Below are positions 34,097 to 43,339 of a stretch of DNA of 64,000 bases, piece after piece (the stretch's first letter is position 1; every line of letters starts with the position of its first letter). Made by a program: the position numbers and the translations under genes. Origin of the DNA: Streptomyces typhae (GTDB taxonomy: Bacteria; Actinomycetota; Actinomycetes; Streptomycetales; Streptomycetaceae); assembly GCF_009755605.1 (NCBI RefSeq), contig NZ_WPNZ01000004.1, forward strand, positions 248,001-312,000. Direction: 5' to 3'. The notes below the pieces were generated by a model, which was not told the origin of the DNA, made no database searches, and saw nothing but the letters and a program-made list of their open reading frames with translations.

Positions 34097-35167
34097 GTGC
34101 GCTTCTCGGTGCTCGACCGCTCCCGCACCCGTGAGGGGCACGACGGCACCGAGGCCCTGCGGGACACCGTCGCCCTGGCGCAGGAGGTCGAAGACCTCGG
34201 CTACCACCGCTTCTGGGTGTCCGAGCACCACGGCGTGCCCGGGGTCGCGGGTTCGGCGCCGACCGTGCTCGCGGCGGCGGTCGCCGCGGCCACGCGCTCG
34301 ATCCGCGTGGGCACCGGCGGGGTGATGCTGCCGAACCACCAGCCGCTGGTGGTGGCGGAGCAGTTCGGGGTGCTCGAAGCGCTGTTCCCGGGGCGGATCG
34401 ACATGGGGCTCGGCCGGTCGGTCGGCTTCACCGACGGGGTGCGCAAGGCGCTCGGCCACGGCAAGGACGACGCGCAGGACTTCGCCGCCGGCCTGGAGGA
34501 ACTCCTCGGCTGGTTCCGCGGCACGTCGGGGACGGGTGTGCGCGCCCGGCCGAGCGAGGGCCTGCGTGTCCCGCCGTTCGTCCTCGCCATCGGGGAGGGC
34601 GCGTCGATCGCCGCGGCGGCGGGCCTGCCGATGGTCGTCGGAGACATCAGGGGGCGCGCGAAGATGCTGGCCGCGATCGACCGCTACCGTGCCGCGTTCC
34701 GGCCCTCCGTCTGGTCGGACGAGCCGTACGTGGTGGTCTCGGGCACCGTCGCCGTCGCGGAGTCCGAGGCTGCGGCCCGCCGTCTGCTCGTACCGGAGGC
34801 CTGGTCGATGGCGCACTCGCGCACCCGCGGCACGTTCCCGCCGCTGCCGCCCGCCGAACGCGTCGAGGAGCGCGCGGCGAGCGGCGCGATGGGCCGGAAG
34901 GAACGCGAGTTCTACGAGTCGGGGCTCGGCGGGCACCTCCACGGCACCGAGGACCAGGTCGCCGATGCGCTGCGGACGCTGATCGCGCAGAGCGGCGCGC
35001 AGGAGGTCCTGGTGACCACCAGCACCTACGACCGCGAGGGCCTGCGCGACTCCTTCCGGCGCCTCGCCCGGATCGCCGGGCTGACCCCGCCCGCGGGCAC
35101 CGCCCCGGCGCGGGGCGCCGCACCGGACACCGGACGCCCCCGGGGTGCGGAGAACCTCCCGGCCTAG
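34097..35167 (+). CDS. LLM-class flavin-dependent oxidoreductase
   Basis: The 356-residue protein is a luciferase-like (beta/alpha)8 monooxygenase: VRFSVLDRSRTREGHDG at the start, YHRFWVSEHHGVPGVAGSAP (about residues 36-55), RIRVGTGGVMLPNHQP-like strand-loop (IRVGTGGVMLPNHQP), and FPGRIDMGLGRSVG. FMNH2 is expected as co-substrate; the substrate is unknown. GTG 34097 has GGAG five bases upstream; the start at 33983 would add 38 low-complexity Glu/Gly/Thr residues and lacks a ribosome site. The C-terminal ~25 residues are Pro/Ala/Gly-rich. Confidence 0.9.
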   Translation: MRFSVLDRSRTREGHDGTEALRDTVALAQEVEDLGYHRFWVSEHHGVPGVAGSAPTVLAAAVAAATRSIRVGTGGVMLPNHQPLVVAEQFGVLEALFPGRIDMGLGRSVGFTDGVRKALGHGKDDAQDFAAGLEELLGWFRGTSGTGVRARPSEGLRVPPFVLAIGEGASIAAAAGLPMVVGDIRGRAKMLAAIDRYRAAFRPSVWSDEPYVVVSGTVAVAESEAAARRLLVPEAWSMAHSRTRGTFPPLPPAERVEERAASGAMGRKEREFYESGLGGHLHGTEDQVADALRTLIAQSGAQEVLVTTSTYDREGLRDSFRRLARIAGLTPPAGTAPARGAAPDTGRPRGAENLPA

Positions 35168-35170
35168 AAT
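35165..35170 (+). promoter_or_regulatory. Candidate -10 box for the UvrA-like gene
   Basis: TAGAAT matches the housekeeping -10 consensus and overlaps the stop codon (TAG) of the preceding gene. It would give a leader of about 30 bases. No good -35 box is seen. Confidence 0.35.
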
Positions 35171-35208
35171 CGTGGGGTTTGCCCCCGATCCGCGTACGGA
35201 GCCCGCCC

Positions 35209-37587
35209 ATGCACAGCCGCCCCGACCACGGCCACGATCCCTGCGTACGGGTCCGGGGTGCCCGGGAGCACAATCTGCGCGGGGTCGACGTGGACGTGCC
35301 GCGCGACGTCCTCGCCGTCTTCACCGGGGTCTCCGGGTCCGGCAAGTCCTCGCTGGCCTTCGGGACGATCTACGCCGAGGCGCAGCGGCGCTACTTCGAG
35401 TCCGTCGCCCCGTACGCGCGCCGCCTGATCCACCAGGTCGGCGCGCCGAAGGTCGGGGAGATCACTGGCCTGCCGCCGGCGGTCTCGCTCCAGCAGCGCC
35501 GCGCGGCGCCGACGTCCCGCAGCTCCGTGGGTACGGTCACCACGCTGTCCAACTCGCTGCGGATGCTGTTCTCCCGCGCGGGCGACTACCCGCCGGGCGC
35601 GGACCGCCTCGACTCCGACGCCTTCTCGCCGAACACGGCGGCCGGGGCCTGCCCCGAGTGCCACGGCCTGGGCCGGGTGCACCGCACGAGCGAGGAGCTC
35701 CTGGTCCCCGACCCCTCCCTGTCGATCCGCGAGGGCGCCGTCGCGGCCTGGCCCGGCGCCTGGCAGGGCAAGAACCTGCGGGACGTCCTCGACGCGCTCG
35801 GGCACGACGTGGACCGGCCGTGGCGGGAGCTGCCGCGGGCGGACCGCGAGTGGATCCTGTTCACCGACGAGCAGCCGGTCGTCACGGTCCACCCGGTGCG
35901 CGAGGCGGGCCGCATCCAGCGCCCCTACCAGGGCACGTACATGAGCGCGCGGCGGTACGTCATGAAGACGTTCGCCGACTCCAAGTCCCAGACGCTGCGC
36001 GCGAAGGCGGAGCGCTTCCTGACCAGCGAGCCGTGCCCGGTGTGCGGCGGCAGCAGGCTGCGCCCGGAGGCGCTCGCCGTCACCTTCGCGGGCCGCACCG
36101 TCGCGGAGCTGGCGGCGCTGCCCCTCGCGGAGCTCGCGCGGTGCCTGCGGGAGGCGGCCGGATCGAGCGCGGGAGCGGCGGGCGCGGAGACGGCGCGTGT
36201 CCTCACCGACGACCTGCTCGCCCGCATCGCCACCATCACCGAGCTGGGCCTCGGCTACCTCTCGCCCGATCGCGCGACCCCCACCCTGTCGGCAGGCGAG
36301 CTGCAACGTCTGCGCCTGGCCACGCAGTTGCGTTCGGGCCTGTTCGGCGTCGTGTACGTCCTGGACGAGCCCTCGGCGGGGCTGCACCCCGCCGCCACGG
36401 AGTCGCTGCTCACCGTCCTCGACCGGCTCAAGTCCGCGGGCAACTCGGTGTTCGTGGTCGAGCACCACCTCGACGTGATACGGCACGCGGACTGGCTCGT
36501 GGACGTGGGCCCGCGGGCGGGCGAGCACGGCGGCCGGGTGCTGCACAGCGGACCGGTGGCCGATCTGGAGAAGGTGGCCGGGTCGGCGACGGCGCGCTTC
36601 CTGTTCCGCCGGGAACCGGTGACGCGACGTCAGCTGCGTTCGCCGCGCGGCTGGTTGAAGGTCGGTCCGGTGTCGCGGCACAACCTGCGGGACGTGACCG
36701 CCGAGTTCCCGGTCGGCGCGTTCACGGCGGTGACCGGGGTGTCGGGCTCGGGCAAGTCGACGCTGATCGGCGAGCTGACCGAGGACCTCACAGGCGTGGA
36801 CCGGCTCGTGTGCGTGGACCAGAAGCCGATCGGGCGCACACCGCGCTCCAATCTCGCCACGTACACCGGGCTGTTCGACGTCGTCCGCAAGGTCTTCGCG
36901 GACACGGACGAGGCGCGGGCCCGCGGCTACGGGGTGGGGCGGTTCTCCTTCAACGTGGCGGGCGGCCGCTGCGAGACCTGCCAGGGCGAGGGCTTCGTGA
37001 GCGTCGAGCTGCTCTTCCTGCCCAGCACCTACGCCCCCTGCCCGGACTGCGGGGGCGCCCGCTACAACCCGGAGACCCTTCAGGTCACCCATGCCGGGCT
37101 CTCCGTCGCGGATGTCCTCGACCTGACCGTCGAGGCCGCCGCGGACTTCTTCGCCGACACCCCCGCGGTGCTGCGCAGCCTGCGCACGCTTCTCGACGTC
37201 GGGCTCGGCTATCTGCGGCTCGGGCAGCCCGCGACGGAGCTGTCCGGCGGCGAGGCCCAGCGGATCAAGCTGGCGAGCGAGTTGCAGCGGGTGCGCCGGG
37301 GGCACACCCTCTACCTCCTCGACGAGCCCACCGCCGGGCTGCACCCCGCCGACGTGGAGGTACTCGTCGGGCGGTTGCACGAACTCGTCGACGCGGGCCA
37401 CTCCGTGGTCGTCGTCGAGCACGACATGTCCGTGGTCGCCGGAGCGGACTGGGTGATCGACCTCGGTCCCGGCGGCGGCACGGAAGGGGGCCGGTTGGTC
37501 GCGGCCGGCACGCCCGCGGAGGTGGCCGCGGCGGCGGGGAGCCGGACGGCGCCGTATCTGGCCCGTGCGACTTCGCGCCCCGACTGA
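35209..37587 (+). CDS. UvrA-like ATPase (short, UvrA2-type)
   Basis: The 792-residue protein has two ABC ATPase halves arranged as in UvrA. Walker A motifs are GVSGSGKSS (about residue 40) and GVSGSGKST (about 512); signature motifs are LSAGELQRLRL (about 360) and ELSGGEAQRIKLA (about 677). Zinc-type CxxC pairs occur in ACPECHGLG, PCPVCGG and the C-terminal module CETCQGEG with PCPDCGG. Canonical UvrA has about 950-1000 residues; this is ~20% shorter, as in UvrA2/DrrC-like proteins linked to drug or lesion tolerance rather than core repair. ATG 35209 has GGAG upstream. Function beyond DNA-binding ATPase is inference. Confidence 0.88.
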   Translation: MHSRPDHGHDPCVRVRGAREHNLRGVDVDVPRDVLAVFTGVSGSGKSSLAFGTIYAEAQRRYFESVAPYARRLIHQVGAPKVGEITGLPPAVSLQQRRAAPTSRSSVGTVTTLSNSLRMLFSRAGDYPPGADRLDSDAFSPNTAAGACPECHGLGRVHRTSEELLVPDPSLSIREGAVAAWPGAWQGKNLRDVLDALGHDVDRPWRELPRADREWILFTDEQPVVTVHPVREAGRIQRPYQGTYMSARRYVMKTFADSKSQTLRAKAERFLTSEPCPVCGGSRLRPEALAVTFAGRTVAELAALPLAELARCLREAAGSSAGAAGAETARVLTDDLLARIATITELGLGYLSPDRATPTLSAGELQRLRLATQLRSGLFGVVYVLDEPSAGLHPAATESLLTVLDRLKSAGNSVFVVEHHLDVIRHADWLVDVGPRAGEHGGRVLHSGPVADLEKVAGSATARFLFRREPVTRRQLRSPRGWLKVGPVSRHNLRDVTAEFPVGAFTAVTGVSGSGKSTLIGELTEDLTGVDRLVCVDQKPIGRTPRSNLATYTGLFDVVRKVFADTDEARARGYGVGRFSFNVAGGRCETCQGEGFVSVELLFLPSTYAPCPDCGGARYNPETLQVTHAGLSVADVLDLTVEAAADFFADTPAVLRSLRTLLDVGLGYLRLGQPATELSGGEAQRIKLASELQRVRRGHTLYLLDEPTAGLHPADVEVLVGRLHELVDAGHSVVVVEHDMSVVAGADWVIDLGPGGGTEGGRLVAAGTPAEVAAAAGSRTAPYLARATSRPD

Positions 37588-37691
37588 CCCGATGAGCGCG
37601 GTCTCTGAGCTGCCGTCATATCGGAATCCGTATCGTTAACAGATCGATCAGATCTTGGACATGACGGTCACCGTCCTGGTCTTCTTCCGTC

Positions 37692-38741
37692 ATGCGCATC
37701 GACGAGAGAGCCGCCGAAGAGCGGCACCCCGGCCGCCGCACCCTCCTGCGCGGCGCCGCCCTCGGCACGGCCGCCCCGCTCCTGTCCGGCACGGCGGTGG
37801 CCGGCTCCCCCGCGCCGGGCGCCCCCGCACGGGCCGCGGACTCCGTCTCGTACCGCTGGCTGGGGACCTCGGGCTGGCGGATCGACATCGGGACGGGCGG
37901 CGGGACGGGCGGCGGGACCGGCGCCCGGACAGGAGCCGGGCGGCGGCCGAGGGCCGCGACCGTCCTGGTCGACCCCTACGTCACCCGGTTCCCCACCGGC
38001 CTGTTCTCCGGCGCCTTCGACCCCGGCACGCGGCTGCGCGTGGACAAGCCCCTGGTACGCAGGCACGCGGGCACCCCCGAGGTCATCTGCGTCACGCACA
38101 CCCACTGGGACCACCTCAACGACGTCCCCCACCTGGCGCGGACCACGGGAGCGCGCGTCATCGGCACGGAGACGACGTACCACGTCCTGCGCTCCTTCGG
38201 CGTCGCGGCGGAGCAGCTCTCCGTCGTGAAGGGCGGCGAGGTGCTCGCCTTCGACGGATACGTGATCGAGGTGGCGAGCTCCCGGCACAGCCGCAACGCC
38301 GCCCACTCCTACTTCGCGCCCGGCACCCTGCACGCACCGCCCGCGACCGCGCCCCGCACGGTCGGCGACCTGCCCGAGGGCGACACGCTCGCCTTCAAGG
38401 TGACGCCCGACGGCGCCCCGTCGGCGCTGTTCATGGGGGCGAGCGACTTCGACGAGCGGTCCTTCGCCGGGCTCGCCCCCGACATCGCGATGGTCGCGGT
38501 GGCGTCGACCGCGTCGACGCACCGCTATGTGCCGAGGCTGCTCGACGCGCTCGGCCGCCCCGGGGTGCTGGTGCCGGTGCACTGGGACGACTTCGAGCGA
38601 CCGCTGACCCTGCCGCCCCGCAGGGACGGCACGGACCTGGACGACTTCCTCGACCGAGCTCGTGAGGTCAGTCCGGGTTCGCGGATCGTGGTGCCGGACT
38701 ACCGGACGGCGTACGGGGCCGACCTGCGGCCCCGGCCGTAG
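37692..38741 (+). CDS. Tat-exported MBL-fold metallohydrolase
   Basis: The 349-residue protein has a twin-arginine signal (GRRTLLRGAALGTAAPLL, about residues 14-31), so it is exported folded. The metallo-beta-lactamase domain has the zinc motif THTHWDHLND (HxHxDH, about 136-142), a later His in SSRHSRNAAHSYF, and VPVHWDDF near the end. It resembles UlaG/lactonase-like MBL hydrolases; the substrate is unknown. Residues about 66-80 are a Gly-Thr repeat (GTGGGTGGGTGAR) from a 12-bp tandem. It is convergent with sdhB, with only 16 bases between stops. Confidence 0.88.
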   Translation: MRIDERAAEERHPGRRTLLRGAALGTAAPLLSGTAVAGSPAPGAPARAADSVSYRWLGTSGWRIDIGTGGGTGGGTGARTGAGRRPRAATVLVDPYVTRFPTGLFSGAFDPGTRLRVDKPLVRRHAGTPEVICVTHTHWDHLNDVPHLARTTGARVIGTETTYHVLRSFGVAAEQLSVVKGGEVLAFDGYVIEVASSRHSRNAAHSYFAPGTLHAPPATAPRTVGDLPEGDTLAFKVTPDGAPSALFMGASDFDERSFAGLAPDIAMVAVASTASTHRYVPRLLDALGRPGVLVPVHWDDFERPLTLPPRRDGTDLDDFLDRAREVSPGSRIVVPDYRTAYGADLRPRP

Positions 38742-38757
38742 CCGGCGGCAGGCGCCG

Positions 38758-39500
38758 TCAGCGCCGCGCCTTGCGCGTGGCCCGCAGCCACTCCTTGTTC
38801 ATGGCCGCGATCGACGGCAGCGGGATGCCCTTCGGGCAGGCGGTGGCGCACTCGCCGGTGAGGGTGCAGCCGCCGAAGCCCTCGGCGTCCATCTGCGTGA
38901 CCATGTCGAGGACCCGGGTCTCGCGTTCGGGGGCGCCCTGCGGGAGCACGTTGAGGTGGTTGACCTTGGCCGAGGTGAACAGCATCGCGGAGCCGTTGGG
39001 GCAGGCCGCGACGCAGGCGCCGCAGCCGATGCACTCGGCGTGCTCGAAGGCGAAGTCGGCGTCCGGCTTCGGCACGGGCGTGGCGTGCGCCTCGGGGGCG
39101 GAGCCGGTGGGCGCGCTGATGTAGCCGCCGGACTGGATGATGCGGTCGAAGGCGGAGCGGTCGACGACCAGGTCCTTGATGACCGGGAAGGCGGCCGCGC
39201 GCCACGGCTCGACGTCGATGGTGTCGCCGTCCTCGAAGGACCGCATGTGCAGCTGGCAGGTGGTGGTGCGCTCGGGTCCGTGCGCGTCGCCGTTGATGAC
39301 GAGCGAGCAGGCCCCGCAGATGCCCTCGCGGCAGTCGTGGTCGAAGGCGACGGGGTCCTCGCCCTTGACGATCAGCTCTTCGTTGAGGGTGTCGAGCATC
39401 TCCAGGAAGGACATGTCGGCCGAGATGCCGTCCACCTCGTACGTGGACATCGCGCCGTCGGCGTCGGAGTTCTGCTGGCGCCAGACGCGCAGGGTGAGCT

Positions 39501-39504
<4 letters not shown>
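38758..39504 (-). CDS. sdhB: Succinate dehydrogenase iron-sulfur subunit
   Basis: The 248-residue subunit carries three clusters: [2Fe-2S] ligands in CREGICGAC plus a later Cys (TTTCQLH), and the ferredoxin-like [12 protein letters not shown] and [12 protein letters not shown] that bind [4Fe-4S] and [3Fe-4S]. It passes electrons from SdhA flavin to the membrane quinone site in SdhC. ATG 39504 overlaps the sdhA stop (ATGA). It is the last gene of sdhCAB. From memory, streptomycetes have more than one sdh locus; this three-gene form with a fused cytochrome subunit is the actinobacterial Sdh2-like type. Confidence 0.95.
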
Positions 39505-41450
<1,946 letters not shown>

Positions 41451-41453
41451 GGG

Positions 41454-42161
41454 TCAGCTCACCACTCCGGTCATGACGCCGATGGGTACGGAGGCGAAGC
41501 CCGCGGTCAGCAGCAGCGCGAGGCCGTTGGCGCAGGTCTTCAGGGCGCGGTCGCGGGTCGCGTTGCCCACGCCGAGGGTCTGGGCGGCGCTCCAGAACCC
41601 GTGCCGGACGTGGAAGCCGAGGGCGACCACGGCCGTGATGTAGATGACGTTGCCGTACCAGGTGGAGAAGGTGTCGATGACGTTCTGGTACGGGTGCAGG
41701 TGCTCGTAGCCGCCCGGGTGCACGGTGCCCGTCGTCAGGTCCAGGATGTGCCAGACGATGAACAGGCCGAGGATGATCCCGCCCCAGCGCATGGTGCGGG
41801 TGGCATAGCTCGCGCGCGGCTTGTTGTGCACGTACTTGCTCGGGCGCGCCCTGATGTCGCGGCGGCTGAGCTGGTACGCGGACACGGCGTGCGCGACGAC
41901 GGCGGCGACGAGTCCGACGCGGACGACCCACAGCGTCCACTCCCAGCGCATGACGGGCGCGCCGAGGGTGCGCAGCCAGTGCGCGTAGTGGTTGAAGTCC
42001 CCGGGGCCGAAGAAGATCTTCAGGTTCCCGATCATGTGGGCGACCAGGTAGAGCAGCATGATCAGGCCGCTCACCGCCATCACGGTCTTCTTGCCGACGG
42101 TGGAGTCCCACACCGTGCGCGGGAGGGACGGCCGTCGGTCCGTCCGCGTTGCCAGAGCCAT
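41454..42161 (-). CDS. sdhC: Succinate dehydrogenase cytochrome b subunit
   Basis: The 235-residue protein has five predicted membrane helices (for example KTVMAVSGLIMLLYLVAHMI and WGGIILGLFIVWHILDL). Histidines inside them (VAHMIGN, VVAHAVSA, IVWHILDL, GFHVRHGF) are candidate haem ligands. The single long subunit replaces separate SdhC/SdhD and belongs to the b558-type family. It anchors SdhAB and reduces menaquinone. Its start is 96 bases from that of a divergent LysR regulator, with a LysR-type box between them. Confidence 0.93.
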   Translation of the reverse strand: MALATRTDRRPSLPRTVWDSTVGKKTVMAVSGLIMLLYLVAHMIGNLKIFFGPGDFNHYAHWLRTLGAPVMRWEWTLWVVRVGLVAAVVAHAVSAYQLSRRDIRARPSKYVHNKPRASYATRTMRWGGIILGLFIVWHILDLTTGTVHPGGYEHLHPYQNVIDTFSTWYGNVIYITAVVALGFHVRHGFWSAAQTLGVGNATRDRALKTCANGLALLLTAGFASVPIGVMTGVVS

Positions 42162-42219
42162 GTCAGAGACGCTACGGCCGAGGGCCCCGATCAGTCCAAG
42201 AGATGGTTCTGCTCATCTC

Positions 42220-42236
42220 CATAGACCTGTCCTATG
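42220..42236. promoter_or_regulatory. LysR-type box between sdhC and lysR
   Basis: CATAG-N7-CTATG is a 17-bp interrupted palindrome containing the dyad typical of LysR activation boxes. It ends 20 bases before the lysR start codon, and a further CCTAT half-site lies at 42247. Its position fits autoregulation and control of sdhCAB. Confidence 0.6.
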
Positions 42237-42256
42237 CATGGCCTATCGTGGTGGTC

Positions 42257-43132
42257 ATGCAGTTCCAGCAGCTCCTCTACTTCGTCGCGGTCGCCGAGAC
42301 CCGGCACTTCACGCGGGCCGCCGAGCAGGTGCACGTCTCTCAGCCGTCGCTCTCGCAGCAGGTGCGGGCCCTGGAGAACGAGCTGGGCGCCGAGCTCTTC
42401 AGCCGGGCGCGCGGCAACATCGCCCTCACCGACGCGGGCGAGGCGCTGCTTCCGCTGGCCCGCCGCATCCTCGCCGACGCCGACACCGCCCGGATCGAGG
42501 TGCAGGAGCTGGTGCAGCTGCGCCGGGGCCGGGTGCGGCTCGGGGCGACGCCGAGCGTGTGCACGGGTCTGCTGCCGCAGGTCCTGCGCGACTTCCACGA
42601 CCGGCACCCCGGCATCCAGCTCCTGATCGAGGAGGGCGGCAGCCACGACCTGGTCCGCCAGCTCGCGCGCGGCGCCCTCGACCTGGCCCTGGTGGTGCTT
42701 CCGCTGCCGACGGCGTCGCCCGCCCTGACGACGGTGGAGCTCCTGCGCGAGGACCTGGTCGTGGTGTCGTCGCCCGACGCGCCGGGCCTCGGCGCGTCCG
42801 CGCGCGTCGCCGACCTCCAGGGCGAGCGGCTCGTGATGTTCCGGCACGGGTACGACCTGCGGGAGCTGACGGTCGCCGCCTGCCGCGCGGAGGGCTTCGA
42901 GCCCGAGTTCGCCGTCGAGGGCGGCGAGATGGACGCCGTCCTCGGCTTCGTCCGCGCGGGCCTCGGCGTCGCCGTCGTCCCCCGCATGGTCGCCGAGCGC
43001 GCCGGCAGCGACCTGCGCATGACGCCCCTGTCCCGGCCGAGGCTGCGCCGCACGATCGCACTGGCCCACCGCAGCGACGTGGCACCCCCGCGCGCGGCAC
43101 GGGAACTCCAGAGCATGCTCCTTGCACGCTGA
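42257..43132 (+). CDS. LysR-family transcriptional regulator
   Basis: The 291-residue protein has the N-terminal winged helix (MQFQQLLYFVAVAETRHFTR, QPSLSQQVRALENELGAELF, about residues 1-60) and a substrate-binding domain (VRLGATPSVCTGLLPQVL, GALDLALVVLPLP, RAGLGVAVVP). It is divergent from sdhCAB, the usual layout for a LysR target, so it may tune this succinate dehydrogenase to carbon or oxygen supply. That role is inferred. ATG 42257 directly follows a GTGGT; the family start MQFQQL fixes it. Confidence 0.93.
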   Translation: MQFQQLLYFVAVAETRHFTRAAEQVHVSQPSLSQQVRALENELGAELFSRARGNIALTDAGEALLPLARRILADADTARIEVQELVQLRRGRVRLGATPSVCTGLLPQVLRDFHDRHPGIQLLIEEGGSHDLVRQLARGALDLALVVLPLPTASPALTTVELLREDLVVVSSPDAPGLGASARVADLQGERLVMFRHGYDLRELTVAACRAEGFEPEFAVEGGEMDAVLGFVRAGLGVAVVPRMVAERAGSDLRMTPLSRPRLRRTIALAHRSDVAPPRAARELQSMLLAR

Positions 43133-43150
43133 CGCTCCGGGGGCGGGCGA

Positions 43151-43243
43151 CGCCCCGCAGGGGTAGCGCCCCGCAGGGGTAGCGCCCCGCAGGGGTAGCG
43201 CCCCGCAGGGGTAGCGCCCCGCAGGGGTAGCGCCCCGCAGGGG
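43151..43243. repeat. 16-bp tandem repeat array within a hairpin-forming element
   Basis: CGCCCCGCAGGGGTAG is repeated exactly five times (43151, 43167, 43183, 43199, 43215). A sixth partial copy at 43231 runs into GGGGCGCGGGGAACTGCGCG, a common Streptomyces intergenic word. Each unit can fold CCCC/GGGG. The array sits between the convergent lysR and rmdA genes and may act in termination. Confidence 0.85.
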
Positions 43244-43339
43244 CGCGGGGAACTGCGCGCCCAGCCCCCACCCACCCGCAGCCGCGCGCCCAAGCGAAAG
43301 AGGCACCCCGAGGCGAACCGCCAAAGGCGCCCCCGCCAG

